Source: Catenulispora pinisilvae
Lineage (GTDB): Bacteria; Actinomycetota; Actinomycetes; Streptomycetales; Catenulisporaceae
Length of the DNA stretch: 64,000 bases
Direction: 5' to 3'
Assembly (NCBI RefSeq): GCF_015356865.1
Contig: NZ_JAAFZA010000013.1
Location: 1-64,000 of the forward strand
Below the pieces are notes generated by a model, which was not told the origin of the DNA, did no database searches, and saw only the letters and a program-made list of their open reading frames with translations. The position numbers and the translations under genes were made by a program. Below are positions 48,685 to 58,242 of this stretch, piece after piece (within the stretch, counting starts at the first letter, position 1; each line of letters opens with the position of its first letter).

Positions 48685-48830
48685 CAGCTTCGGACGCCGG
48701 CGAATGCGGCGGCGATTGCGGCTGCGGCCGCGGTTGCGGCTGCGCAGGCCGCTGCGAAGGCCGCGACGACGGCAGCCGGCACCGGCAGGGCGAGGCCTGC
48801 GGTGCTCGGCGCGAAGGTCGTCGGGGACAT
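48684..48830 (-). CDS. Possible small Ala-rich hydrophobic peptide upstream of tuf3-like gene
   Basis: 48 codons from ATG 48830 to TGA 48684-48686. After MSPTTFAPSTAGLALPVP the product is nearly all Ala/Val with a final FAGVRS, enough for one membrane helix. No Shine-Dalgarno precedes it, and any frame in such GC-rich DNA tends to be alanine-rich, so it may be chance. Its stop touches the hairpin before tuf3. Confidence 0.22.
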   Translation of the reverse strand: MSPTTFAPSTAGLALPVPAAVVAAFAAACAAATAAAAAIAAAFAGVRS

Positions 48831-48878
48831 GCGTTCATGATGGACGCGGATGCGACGGTTGTATAAGGGTTTTCCGCC

Positions 48879-49325
48879 TCAGACGAGCGCGGCGACCAGC
48901 GTCGCGAAGGCGGCGACGAGGACGGCGACCCGGATGTAGTGGAAGCGGTTCCACCGGTTCAGCTGCTCCTTCCAGTCCGCGGGCCGGGTCTCGGGGGTCC
49001 ACGTCTTGTTCCGGTTGTTGATCGGGACCAGCAGCAGCATCGACATGATGACGCTGACCAGCAGCAGCGCGGCGGCGGTGACGACCAGGCCGGTGCCGTG
49101 GTGGTGCCATCTCGCGGCCGCCCAGACCACCATGAGCACGAGCGAGCCGATGTACCAGAACGGCATCAGGGCGCCGAGCATCCGGCCTCCGTGGGCGTGG
49201 CCGATCTGGCCGTTGTCGCCGGGGAGCGCGTCGAGGATCCGGCTGAGGATGAAGGCGACGGCGAACTCCACCCCCACCATCACGCCGAAGGCCACCGTGG
49301 TGAATATCTGGAGTGCGTGGAACAT
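48879..49325 (-). CDS. DUF1772 / anthrone-oxygenase-like membrane protein
   Basis: 148 residues from the ATG at 49325 (GGGAGGC upstream); the longer open frame to 49928 runs over the TetR gene and was rejected. Four TM helices: TM1 with FGVMVGVEFAVAFI, a second pair around 50-100 and the last at the C-terminus; the motif NNRNKTWTPETRPADWKEQLNRWNRFHYIR is typical of DUF1772 (PF08592). Small-molecule oxygenase activity is known for fungal members only. Divergent from a TetR gene that probably controls it. Confidence 0.85.
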   Translation of the reverse strand: MFHALQIFTTVAFGVMVGVEFAVAFILSRILDALPGDNGQIGHAHGGRMLGALMPFWYIGSLVLMVVWAAARWHHHGTGLVVTAAALLLVSVIMSMLLLVPINNRNKTWTPETRPADWKEQLNRWNRFHYIRVAVLVAAFATLVAALV

Positions 49326-49342
49326 GGGAGCCTCCCGCTTTT

Positions 49343-49406
49343 CTAGCGTTGCTAGCTGATGAGGCAACGCTAGTACTGCTGACGCTCGATTGTCTAGCGG
49401 TGCTAG
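49343..49406. promoter_or_regulatory. Operator sites between the DUF1772 and TetR genes
   Basis: CTAGCGTTGCTAG (49343-49355) and CTAGCGGTGCTAG (49394-49406) are near-identical 13-bp dyads, 51 bp apart. GCAACGCTAG (49364-49373) is the reverse complement of the first ten bases of the first site. They occupy the 90-bp divergent promoter region. Confidence 0.7.
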
Positions 49407-49415
49407 GATCGAGTC

Positions 49416-49994
49416 ATGTCGGTCCAGGAACGCAAGCAGCGCGAACGAGCGGAGCGTGAACGCCTCATCGTGGCGACGGCCCGCGAACTCGCCGAGAAGC
49501 AGGGCTGGGACGCGGTCACCACCCGCCGCCTCGCCGAGCGCATCGAGTACAGCCAGCCCGTCCTCTACAGCCACTTCCGCGGCAAGCGCGAGATCATCGG
49601 CGCGGTCGCCCTCGACGGCGCCACCGAGATGGCCGAGGCGGTGCGGGCCGCGACCTCCGCCGCGGACGGACCGCGGGCCCGGGTCAGCGCCCTGGCCCGC
49701 GCCTACCTCGACTTCGCCGAACGCAATCCGGCGGTCTACGAGGCCTTGTTCGACCTCGACGGCGGCCTGGCCTTCGCGCGCGAGGACACCCCGGCACCGC
49801 TCAAGGACGCCTTCGCCGCGCTGCTGGAAACCCTCGGCGAGGTCGCCGGGGACGGCGTCGAGCCGGGACTGTTCACCGAGGTGTTCTGGGCGGCCCTGCA
49901 CGGCTTGGCCACCCTGACCCGGGCCCAACGGCTGCTGCCGGAGCTGGCCGAGCGCAGAGTGGAGCTACTGGTGGACCGGCTCGCCGTGGTCTGA
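49416..49994 (+). CDS. TetR-family regulator
   Basis: 192 residues. Helix-turn-helix in RERLIVATARELAEKQGWDA to LAERIEYSQPVLYSHFRGKREI; a C-terminal WHG-type domain follows (TEVFWAALHGLATLTRAQRL). Divergent from the DUF1772 gene with CTAG-type dyads in between, so autoregulation and control of that gene are likely. Confidence 0.92.
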   Translation: MSVQERKQRERAERERLIVATARELAEKQGWDAVTTRRLAERIEYSQPVLYSHFRGKREIIGAVALDGATEMAEAVRAATSAADGPRARVSALARAYLDFAERNPAVYEALFDLDGGLAFAREDTPAPLKDAFAALLETLGEVAGDGVEPGLFTEVFWAALHGLATLTRAQRLLPELAERRVELLVDRLAVV

Positions 49995-50163
49995 CACGGT
50001 ATCGGCGGCGGTATCGGCGTCGGTGTCGGCGCGAATCCGTCCGCCGCCCCGCCCCGAGGTCGGCCCCAGCCTTAACAGGTTGAGCCGGTTCACGTCGGCG
50101 CCGACGGGTGATGACCGCGAGTTCACACGCGCCTCTTAGGTTCATCGGCTTACAGTGGGGTCC

Positions 50164-50943
50164 ATGACCCGAGCCGCGGCGGATGTCTCCGACGGGAAGA
50201 CAGCGAAGCCGGAGACCCACACGGCGCTGGTGCGCCGCGCCCGCAGGATCTACCGCGAGCTCGGCGAGGTCTACCCCTACGCCAAGGCCGAGCTGGACGC
50301 CGAGAACCCGTTCCAGCTGTTGGTCGCGGTCATCTTGTCGGCCCAGTCCACGGACGTGGGCGTCAACAAGGTGACCCCGGCGCTGTTCCGGAAGTACCCG
50401 ACCCCGGCCGACCTGGCCGAGGCGGATCCGGAGGAGCTGGAGACGATGATCAAGACCACCGGCTTCTTCCACAACAAGGCCAAGTCCCTGCTGGGCATGT
50501 CCAAGGCCCTGGTGGAGGACTTCGACGGCCGGGTCCCGCGCAAGCTGGAGCAGATGGTCACCCTGCCCGGCGTCGGCCGCAAGACCGCCAACGTCGTGCT
50601 CGGCAACGCGATCGATCCGGAGACGGGCAAGCCGTTCGGCGTCCCGGGCATCACGGTCGACACGCACTTCGGGCGCCTGGTGCGCCGGTTCGGCTGGACC
50701 GACCTGGAGGACCCGGTCAAGGTCGAGCACGCCATCGGGGAGCTGTTCCCGCGCAAGGACTGGACGGTCCTGTCGCACCGCCTGATCTACCACGGCCGGC
50801 GGGTCTGCCACGCCAAGAAGCCGGCGTGCGGGGCCTGCCCGATCGCCAACCTGTGCCCCAGCCGCGGGATCGGGGAGCAGGACCCGGTGAAGGCGGCCGC
50901 TTTGCTCAAGTACAAACCGGGGGAAGGCGGTCTGCCGCTGTGA
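50164..50943 (+). CDS. nth: Endonuclease III
   Basis: 259 residues from the ATG at 50164 (GTG at 50155 is in frame). DNA glycosylase/AP lyase for oxidised pyrimidines. Helix-hairpin-helix [16 protein letters not shown] with the catalytic Lys140, the catalytic Asp166 in VDTHF, and the [4Fe-4S] cysteines Cys215, Cys222, Cys225, Cys231 (C-x6-C-x2-C-x5-C). A 20-residue N-terminal extension relative to E. coli Nth. First gene of nth-Nudix-marP, the conserved set that in other actinobacteria adjoins crp. Confidence 0.96.
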   Translation: MTRAAADVSDGKTAKPETHTALVRRARRIYRELGEVYPYAKAELDAENPFQLLVAVILSAQSTDVGVNKVTPALFRKYPTPADLAEADPEELETMIKTTGFFHNKAKSLLGMSKALVEDFDGRVPRKLEQMVTLPGVGRKTANVVLGNAIDPETGKPFGVPGITVDTHFGRLVRRFGWTDLEDPVKVEHAIGELFPRKDWTVLSHRLIYHGRRVCHAKKPACGACPIANLCPSRGIGEQDPVKAAALLKYKPGEGGLPL

Positions 50944-51659
50944 GCGTTGCCCATGACATGGGAATCCAGATAGCCGATTCGTTGCCCGAGTGGTTGCTCC
51001 CGCTGGCCCGGGCCGCCGAAAGCGGGACCGGGCTGGGCCCGCGCTTCAAGCGGCCCGCGGACTTGGCCGGGGAGCCCCGGCGCTCCGCGGTGCTGATCCT
51101 GTTCGGCGAGGACCCGGTGCACGGACCCGACGTGTTGTTCGTCGAGCGTTCCAAGACCCTGCGGAACCATCCCGGGCAGCCGGCCTTCCCCGGCGGCGCG
51201 GTCGATCCCGGCGAGGGGCCGGTGGCCACCGCGCTGCGCGAGGCCAACGAGGAGACCGATCTGGATCCGGCCGGGGTGCAGGTCTTCGGGATCCTGCCGG
51301 ACCAGTACGTCTTCCCTTCGGACTTCCTGGTGACCCCGGTGTTGGGCTGGTGGCGTACCCCCAGCCCGGTCCGGGTACGGGACGCGCGGGAGGTCGCCTC
51401 GGTGTGCCGGATCGCGGTGCGGGACCTGGTCGACCCGGCCAACCGGATGCTGGTCGGCAGCCCTTCGGGGAACTCCAGCCCGGCCTTCGACGCCGGGCCC
51501 TTGCTGATCTGGGGCTTCACCGCCGCGCTCCTGGACGGGGTGCTGCGGGCCGGCGGCTGGGAGCGGCCGTGGGATAGGGAGCGGTTCGAACCGCTGCCGC
51601 AGGAGGTGCTGGCGCTGGCGTTCCGCGACCGCGGCGCGCCGGGGGGAGAAGATAAGTAG
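50940..51659 (+). CDS. Nudix hydrolase, CoA pyrophosphatase type (Rv3672c-like)
   Basis: 239 residues from a GTG at 50940 that overlaps the nth stop (GTGA); ATG 50958 is the alternative. The Nudix box [24 protein letters not shown] is complete, and [16 protein letters not shown] with the preceding strand matches the NUDT7/CoA-diphosphatase extension. It probably trims CoA or acyl-CoA to 4'-phosphopantetheine. Directly abuts marP. Confidence 0.92.
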   Translation: MSVAHDMGIQIADSLPEWLLPLARAAESGTGLGPRFKRPADLAGEPRRSAVLILFGEDPVHGPDVLFVERSKTLRNHPGQPAFPGGAVDPGEGPVATALREANEETDLDPAGVQVFGILPDQYVFPSDFLVTPVLGWWRTPSPVRVRDAREVASVCRIAVRDLVDPANRMLVGSPSGNSSPAFDAGPLLIWGFTAALLDGVLRAGGWERPWDRERFEPLPQEVLALAFRDRGAPGGEDK

Positions 51660-52841
51660 ATGGACATCCTCGACATCCTGCTGCTGCTCGTCGTGGCGGC
51701 GTTCGCGGTCTCCGGGTATCGGCAGGGTTTCGTCGTGGGAGTGGTCTCCTTCGCCGGCTTCATCGGCGGCCTGACGCTGGGCTTCGTGCTGGTCCCGACC
51801 TTCCTGGACCGCTCCTCCAGCAGTCTGCTGGCCTCGGTGATCGCGCTGTGCGCGGTGCTGGCGCTGGCGGTGGTCGGGCAGGTGCTCGGCTCGATGCTGG
51901 GCGCCAAGCTGCGCGAGGCCATCACCTGGCAGCCCGCGCAGCTGGTGGACGCGGTCAGCGGCTCGGTGGTGTCGGTGATCGCGGTGCTGATGGTGGCCTG
52001 GTTCCTGGGGCTGGCGCTGTTCACGTCCTCGGTGCCGACCATCAGCGACCAGGTGCGCTCCTCCAGCATCCTCAAGGGCATGACACAGGTGCTGCCGCAG
52101 GGCGCCAACCAGTGGTTCAACGGGTTCTCCAACATCCTGAACCGCAACGGCTTCCCGCAGGTGTTCGCGCCCTTCCAGGCCGAGGACCCGGCGAACGTCC
52201 CGGCCCCGGACCAGGCGCTGCTGCACAGCCCGGTGGTCGGCGCCGACCGGGCCTCGATCGTGAAGATCCGCGGCCAGGCGCCGTCCTGCGGCAAGGACAT
52301 CGAGGGCTCCGGGTTCGTCTACGCCCCGGGCAAGGTGATGACCAACGCGCACGTGGTCGGCGGCACCCGCTCGCTGGTGGTGCGGCAGTCCGACAACCGG
52401 CAGTACGCGGCGACCGTGGTGCTGTTCGACCCCAAGCGGGACATCGCCGTGCTGGACGTGCCCGGCCTGAAGGCGCCGCAGCTGAACTTCGATGTGTCCG
52501 GCAAGGCCAACGACGACGCGCTGGTGGTCGGCTACCCGGAGGACGGCCCGTTCACCGTCGACGCCGCGCGCATCCGCGAGCAGATCACGGCCACCGGCGC
52601 CGACATCTACTCCAACGGCAACGTCCGGCGCCAGGTGTTCTCGCTCTACGCACAGGTGCAGCAGGGCAACTCCGGCGGCCCGCTGCTGTCCAGCGACGGC
52701 CGGGTGCTCGGCGTGGTCTTCGCCAAGTCGCTGGAGGACAAGAACACCGGCTACGCGCTGACCGCCTCGGAGGTCTCCTCCGACGCCTCGGCCGGCGCCG
52801 CCACCGACACTCCGGTCAACACCCAGGCCTGCGCGATCTGA
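51660..52841 (+). CDS. marP: MarP-type membrane serine protease with CvpA-like domain
   Basis: 393 residues. Four TM helices of the colicin-V-production (CvpA) type occupy about 5-120. The trypsin-like domain has His231 (MTNAHVV), Asp261 (PKRDIAVL) and Ser338 (QQGNSGGP). Cys210 and Cys391 are placed like the disulfide that activates mycobacterial MarP. In M. tuberculosis MarP is needed for acid and oxidative stress survival and cleaves cell-wall targets outside the membrane. ATG immediately follows the Nudix stop (TAGATG), so coupled translation is likely. Confidence 0.93.
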   Translation: MDILDILLLLVVAAFAVSGYRQGFVVGVVSFAGFIGGLTLGFVLVPTFLDRSSSSLLASVIALCAVLALAVVGQVLGSMLGAKLREAITWQPAQLVDAVSGSVVSVIAVLMVAWFLGLALFTSSVPTISDQVRSSSILKGMTQVLPQGANQWFNGFSNILNRNGFPQVFAPFQAEDPANVPAPDQALLHSPVVGADRASIVKIRGQAPSCGKDIEGSGFVYAPGKVMTNAHVVGGTRSLVVRQSDNRQYAATVVLFDPKRDIAVLDVPGLKAPQLNFDVSGKANDDALVVGYPEDGPFTVDAARIREQITATGADIYSNGNVRRQVFSLYAQVQQGNSGGPLLSSDGRVLGVVFAKSLEDKNTGYALTASEVSSDASAGAATDTPVNTQACAI

Positions 52842-52871
52842 GCCCTCGCCGCCGTTCGGGCGGACGAGGGC
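52842..52871 (+). terminator. Terminator after marP
   Basis: Arms GCCCTCG (52842-52848) and CGAGGGC (52865-52871), extended inward by CCGCC/GGCGG with one bulged base and a short loop, directly after the marP stop. Confidence 0.55.
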
Positions 52872-52996
52872 ACTTCGGCCCGCGGCTGCCCGGGCGGACA
52901 AGTCGATCTCAGACTTCTGCCGCCCCGAGGTCCGTCGCGCCTTCCTGATACGTTCATCGCCAGAACCGGAACAGACAACCAGGGGGCGGATCGGGC

Positions 52997-53713
52997 ATGC
53001 TCGGGCACTCACACGCGACCAGCGGCGGACTGGCCTGGGCGGCGGCCGCCTCGGCGCTGCCGATGAGCGTCCTGGCCTATCCGGCGATGCACGGCTCGAC
53101 CGCCCACATCCAGCCCAAGGACCTGCTCTTCGGGACCTTCATCACGGCCGGGGCGGCGCTGCTGCCGGACATCGACCACCCGAACGGCACCATCGCGCAC
53201 TCGGTCGGGCCGATCACCCACAACCTGTGCAAGGGTGTTTCGAAGATCAGCGGCGGGCACCGGCACGCCACGCACTCGCTGGCGTTCGTCGCCGCCGTCA
53301 CCTACGGCACCTGGGCCGGTGAGAAGTACCTCGGCCGCTACTTCACCCTCGGCCTGGTGTTCTTCATGCTGGTGCTGGCCGTGCGCGCGCTGAACCTGTG
53401 CCCGTCGGGGGAGAAGCTGGAGGCCTACGGGCCCTGCATCCTGCTGGCCGGCGGCGGCACGGTCCTGATGGACCGCTGGATAGTCAGCGCGCCGAGCTGG
53501 CTGCCGTTTGCCATAGGACTGGGAGCCCTGACCCACCTGGCCGGCGACTGCCTCACCGACCACGGCTGCCGGCTGTTCTGGCCGTTCACGCTGCGGACCG
53601 GGATACCGCTGATCCAGCGCACCGGGAACAAGATGGAGACCTGGTTCCTGGCGCCGGTGATGGCGGTCGGTTGCGCGGTGCTGCTCTACATAAAGACGGC
53701 TTCGAAGCCTTAG
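52997..53713 (+). CDS. YdjM-like membrane-bound metal-dependent hydrolase
   Basis: 238 residues. Histidine-rich motifs at the membrane face, MLGHSHATSGG, LLPDIDHPNG, GGHRHATHSL and LTHLAGDCLTDHG, with about five TM helices, identify the YdjM/DUF457 family of predicted membrane-bound metal-dependent hydrolases. Activity unproven; YdjM is part of the LexA regulon in E. coli. ATG at 52997 with AGGGGGCGG upstream. Confidence 0.88.
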   Translation: MLGHSHATSGGLAWAAAASALPMSVLAYPAMHGSTAHIQPKDLLFGTFITAGAALLPDIDHPNGTIAHSVGPITHNLCKGVSKISGGHRHATHSLAFVAAVTYGTWAGEKYLGRYFTLGLVFFMLVLAVRALNLCPSGEKLEAYGPCILLAGGGTVLMDRWIVSAPSWLPFAIGLGALTHLAGDCLTDHGCRLFWPFTLRTGIPLIQRTGNKMETWFLAPVMAVGCAVLLYIKTASKP

Positions 53714-53765
53714 CCAGCCGGCGATCCAGTACCGGCTATCGATTGCTGGCTGTCGCCATCGGCTG

Positions 53766-54665
53766 TCAGCTCTTCAGCCAGTCGAGCAGTTCATTCGTGA
53801 AACGCATCGGCGCCTCCTCGTGCGGGAAGTGGCCGATGCCCTCCAGCAGCCGCCAGCGGTAGGCGGCGGTGACGTAGCGCCCCGAGCCGCGGGCGACGTG
53901 CGGTAGCAGGGCGTTGTCGAGTTCGCCCTGCATGTGCAGCACCGGAACCCGCACCTCGGTGCGCATTCGCTGCGCGAACCGCATCCCGTCCGGGCGGACC
54001 AGGGACCTGATGAGCCAGCGGTAGTACTCCAGCGAGGAGTGCGCGGCGCCGGGCACGAGCATCGCGTCGCGGTAGCGCTGCGCCACGTCCAGCTCCGGCC
54101 ACCCGGTCGCGCCCCACTCCGCGAGCAGCTGCTCGACCAGCATCGCCGCGTCGCGGGTCAGGGCCTTCTCCGGGGCCCACGGCCGCTGCGCGGACCACAT
54201 GAAGCGGGCCGCGGAGATCTGCTTGGGGTCGCTCAGCAGGCTCTGGCGCAGCCGGCGCGGATGGGCCGAACCGGTGACCGCCAGGCGGTTCACCGCGGCC
54301 GGCCGGAAGACCGCCGCGGTCCAGCCGATGAAGGCGCCCCATTCGTGGCCGACGAGCGTGGCGTTGGACTGGCCCAGCGCCCGGATCACCCCGGTGACGT
54401 CCATGGTCAGGGTCAGCGGGTCGTAGCCGCGCGGGGTCTTGTCGCTGCCGCCGTAGCCGCGCAGGTCCATCGCCACGGCGCGGTAGCCGGCCTCGGCGAC
54501 CGCCGGGAGCTGGTGCCGCCAGGACCACCAGAATTCCGGGAAGCCGTGCAGGAACAGCACCAGCGGCCCCTCGCCCATCTCGGCGACGTGGAAGCGGGCG
54601 CCGTTCGCGGAGATGTCGCGGTGCGTCCACGGCCCGGCCAGGCGGATCGGATCGGAATCCTGCAT
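53766..54665 (-). CDS. Epoxide-hydrolase-like alpha/beta hydrolase (EphE-like) with Glu at the nucleophile position
   Basis: 299 residues. HGFPEFWWSW (oxyanion, 40-49), MDLRGYGGSDKTP, the elbow VGHEWGAFIGW and the GIGHFPHEEAP histidine match epoxide hydrolases, with EphE (Rv3670) next to marP in mycobacteria. But the nucleophile position is Glu108 (G-H-E-W-G) where epoxide hydrolases have Asp. The acid partner appears to be in GELDNAL. It may be inactive as a classic epoxide hydrolase or use Glu with altered geometry. Confidence 0.82.
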   Translation of the reverse strand: MQDSDPIRLAGPWTHRDISANGARFHVAEMGEGPLVLFLHGFPEFWWSWRHQLPAVAEAGYRAVAMDLRGYGGSDKTPRGYDPLTLTMDVTGVIRALGQSNATLVGHEWGAFIGWTAAVFRPAAVNRLAVTGSAHPRRLRQSLLSDPKQISAARFMWSAQRPWAPEKALTRDAAMLVEQLLAEWGATGWPELDVAQRYRDAMLVPGAAHSSLEYYRWLIRSLVRPDGMRFAQRMRTEVRVPVLHMQGELDNALLPHVARGSGRYVTAAYRWRLLEGIGHFPHEEAPMRFTNELLDWLKS

Positions 54666-54824
54666 GGGTTCAGCCTCCCACGCGGTGCGGGTTCTAAGTT
54701 GCCTCGTCCGCCGGTGCGTACGGGTGGCCGGAGGGCAGGGCCGGCCGGCCCGGTCGGTGGGCCTGGTCGGTGGGCCGGGCGGAAATCGGCTCGCTCAGAC
54801 GGGGCGGCGATGTTGCCATGGAGT

Positions 54825-56075
54825 ATGAGCTCCAATGCTGCGGCCTACCCGGTTCGTCCCATCACCAAGGGCGAGACCGAGGACTTCCACGCGCAACTCA
54901 ACTTCGCCTTCCACGAGGAACCGCCGGAGGAAATGCAGGACCTGTGGCTGCGCCTGGTGTCCCGGGAGCGGACGGTCGCCGCGTTCGACGGCGACGAACT
55001 GGTCGGCACCGGGGGCGACATCCCCTTCGAGCTGACGGTGCCCGGCGGGGTCACGGTGCCGACGGCCGGCGTCACGATGATCACCGTGAAGGCCACCCAC
55101 CGCCGGCGCGGCATCCTGACCGCGCTGCTGCGGCACCAGATGACCGGCTGGCACGAGCGCGGCGACGCGGCGGTCGCGACCCTGTTCGCCTCCGAGCCCG
55201 CGATCTACGGCCGTTTCGGCTACGGGCTGGGCACGCATGCGCTCGCGCTCACCATCCCGCGGGGCGGCGAAGGGCTGTCGGCGGTGCCCGGCAGCGACGG
55301 GTTCCAGATGCGGATGCTGGACCCGCGCAAGGCGTACGACCGCTGCCAGGCGGTGTTCGACGCGGTCCGGCTGGGCCGTCCGGGCATGGTCTCCCGCATC
55401 GGCAAGGGCTGGGGCGACGTGGCGACGCTCGACAACGAGTTCACCCGGGACGACGCCGGCCCGCTGCGCTGCGTGGTCGCCGAGGACGCCGCGGGCCAGG
55501 TGGCCGGCTACGCCCGGTACCAGGTCGAGGCCGACTTCGACAATCCGGCGCGGCCTGACGGCAAGGTGCGGGTCCGGGAGGTCCACGGCCGCGACCTCGC
55601 CTCCTACATCGCCGTGTGGCGCTTCCTGACCGACATCGACCTGACCCTCGAAATCCACGCCGAGGTGCCGACCGACGACCCGCTGATGTTCCTGCTCGCC
55701 GATCCCCGGCAGTCGGTGCCGCGGGTCGAGGACGTGTTGTATGTGCGGCTCGTGGACGTGGACCGGGCACTCGCCGGGCGGCGCTACGCGGCGCCGGTGG
55801 ATGTGGTGTTCGAGCTCGCGGACCCGTTCTGTCCGTGGAACACCGGCCGATGGCGGTTGAGCGGCGACGCCGGCGGCGCGGTGTGCACGCGGACCACGGA
55901 ACCGGCCGATCTGGTGCTCGGGCCGCGCGAACTCGGCACGGCCTACCTCGGTGGCCTCTCGCTCAGCGCGCTGGGCCGGGCCGGGCGGGTCGAGGAGCTG
56001 CGGCCGGGCGCGCTGGCGGCGGCGTCGCGGGCGTTTGTGAGCGAGGTCGCGCCGTTCGCGCCCTTCGAATTCTGA
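54825..56075 (+). CDS. Eis-like GNAT N-acetyltransferase
   Basis: 416 residues, close to Eis (about 400-410). An N-terminal GNAT domain with GVTMITVKATHRRRGILTALLRHQM (acetyl-CoA P-loop R-R-R-G-I-L), a second GNAT-like domain and a SCP2-like C-terminal domain ending in ...APFAPFEF; the C-terminal carboxylate of Eis serves as base. Eis proteins acetylate many amines of aminoglycosides or, in M. tuberculosis, host/protein lysines. It lies next to the marP-ephE block; the gene starts at ATG 54825. Confidence 0.88.
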   Translation: MSSNAAAYPVRPITKGETEDFHAQLNFAFHEEPPEEMQDLWLRLVSRERTVAAFDGDELVGTGGDIPFELTVPGGVTVPTAGVTMITVKATHRRRGILTALLRHQMTGWHERGDAAVATLFASEPAIYGRFGYGLGTHALALTIPRGGEGLSAVPGSDGFQMRMLDPRKAYDRCQAVFDAVRLGRPGMVSRIGKGWGDVATLDNEFTRDDAGPLRCVVAEDAAGQVAGYARYQVEADFDNPARPDGKVRVREVHGRDLASYIAVWRFLTDIDLTLEIHAEVPTDDPLMFLLADPRQSVPRVEDVLYVRLVDVDRALAGRRYAAPVDVVFELADPFCPWNTGRWRLSGDAGGAVCTRTTEPADLVLGPRELGTAYLGGLSLSALGRAGRVEELRPGALAAASRAFVSEVAPFAPFEF

Positions 56076-56092
56076 TCGGTATGTTGGCCGCT

Positions 56093-56923
<831 letters not shown>

Positions 56924-57014
56924 CGAACGGTGCGGGTGTTCGGCGGAGTTATCCAGATCACGGGTCTCGCGGTGGCTCAGGGTTAGTCGCGGGGCCCGGC
57001 GCTTGCTAGCGTCT

Positions 57015-57138
57015 TGGACGACGGCGTTGTCCGCCGTCCACAACGTGTGCAGCGAAGCCGGTGAGAGTCCGGCGCTGTCCCGCAACTGTGAGCTCCCCGG
57101 CGGGGAGCAAGCCAGGTCGCCTCACGCGCTGTGCCAAG
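57015..57138 (+). ncRNA. Cobalamin riboswitch
   Basis: The conserved core is visible: GAAGCCGGTGAGAGTCCGGC, then GTCCCGCAACTGTGAG, a GCTCCCCGGCGGGGAGC stem and the B12-box AAGCCAGGTCGCC. It starts about 80 bp after the crotonase stop and ends about 100 bp before the GTG of the btuF-like gene, so it should switch the B12 uptake operon off when cobalamin is bound. P1 boundaries are approximate. Confidence 0.93.
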
Positions 57139-57240
57139 GTTCGGCCCTCGCGGTTCGGGGCGGTCCGGCTGTGCGTAACCACGGTCACCCGGGCCGACGC
57201 GCGCCGTGCGGGCCGCGGATCAGCCGGAGGAGCTGACCTC

Positions 57241-58233
57241 GTGCATTCTCGTCCGCACCCCACCCTGACCCGGCGGATCGCCGTCGGTGTCGTCGCGGTC
57301 TCGGCGCTGGCGGCCGCCGGCTGTTCGTCCTCGAAGTCGACGCCCGCCGGGTCCGGGTCCTCGACCACCCCGGCCACGTCCAGCAGTGCCAGCGCGGCGG
57401 CCTTCCCGACCACCGTCACCGCCAAGAACGGTCCGGTGAAGCTGGCGGCCGCGCCCAAGAAGATCGTCTCGCTGTCGCCTTCGGCCACCGAGGACCTGTT
57501 CCAGATCGGCGCCGGCTCCCAGGTGATCGCCGTCGACGACCAGTCGGACTACCCGGCCGACGCGCCGAAGACGACGCTGTCCGGCTACAAGCCGAACGCC
57601 GAGGCGATCGCCAAGTACAACCCGGACCTGGTCGTGGTCGCCGACGACAGCTCGCAGATCGTGGAGCAGCTGGGCAAGCTGAACGTGCCGGTCCTGTGGT
57701 TCGACGCCGCGAACAACCTCGACGACGCCTACAACCAGATCACCGAACTCGGCACCGCCACCGGCCACGCGGCCCAGGCCGCGACCGAGGTCGGCACCAT
57801 GAAGCAGCAGATCGACGCGGCGATCGCCGGCACCAAGAAGCCGGCCAGCCCGCTCAAGTACTACTACGAGGTCGGCACCCCGGGGAACTACAGCGCCACC
57901 TCCAAGACCTTCATCGGCTCGATCTTCGCCCAGTTCGGCCTCACCAACATCGCCGACCCGGCGGACAAGACCGGCGGCGGCTACCCCCAGCTCTCCGACG
58001 AGTACCTGGTCACCTCGGCCCCGGACCTGATCTTCCTGGCCGACACCAAGTGCTGCCAGCAGAGCGCGGCCACCGTCGCCGCCCGCCCCGGCTGGTCGGC
58101 GATCCCCGCGGTCAAGAACGCGGCCAAGGGCACCGTGGTCGGCCTCGACGACGACATCGCCTCCCGCTGGGGGCCGCGCCTGGTGCAGCTGGTGCAGCAG
58201 ATCTCGAAGGCCGTGAACCAGGCCCAGGGCTGA
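57241..58233 (+). CDS. BtuF-type cobalamin-binding lipoprotein
   Basis: 330 residues from a GTG at 57241 preceded by GGAGGAGC. Lipoprotein signal with ALAAAGC, Cys28. A Ser/Thr-rich linker precedes the class III binding-protein fold: PKKIVSLSPSATEDLFQIGAG, VVAVDDQSDYP-like segment, YNPDLVVVAD and the C-terminal lobe LADTKCC...WGPRLVQLV. Position behind a cobalamin riboswitch and before a FecCD-type permease and an ATPase identifies vitamin B12 or a corrinoid as substrate. Confidence 0.9.
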   Translation: MHSRPHPTLTRRIAVGVVAVSALAAAGCSSSKSTPAGSGSSTTPATSSSASAAAFPTTVTAKNGPVKLAAAPKKIVSLSPSATEDLFQIGAGSQVIAVDDQSDYPADAPKTTLSGYKPNAEAIAKYNPDLVVVADDSSQIVEQLGKLNVPVLWFDAANNLDDAYNQITELGTATGHAAQAATEVGTMKQQIDAAIAGTKKPASPLKYYYEVGTPGNYSATSKTFIGSIFAQFGLTNIADPADKTGGGYPQLSDEYLVTSAPDLIFLADTKCCQQSAATVAARPGWSAIPAVKNAAKGTVVGLDDDIASRWGPRLVQLVQQISKAVNQAQG

Positions 58234-58242
58234 GCCACGACG

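Noticed and set aside
49326-49928. Upstream extension of the DUF1772 gene over the TetR gene
   Set aside because: The frame is open only as a shadow of the TetR gene; the ATG at 49325 has a good ribosome site and the operator sites lie just upstream.
16666-50163. Integrative element or genomic island with att sites
   Set aside because: No integrase, transposase, tRNA or clear direct repeats at the borders were found. Only the broken synteny is reported.
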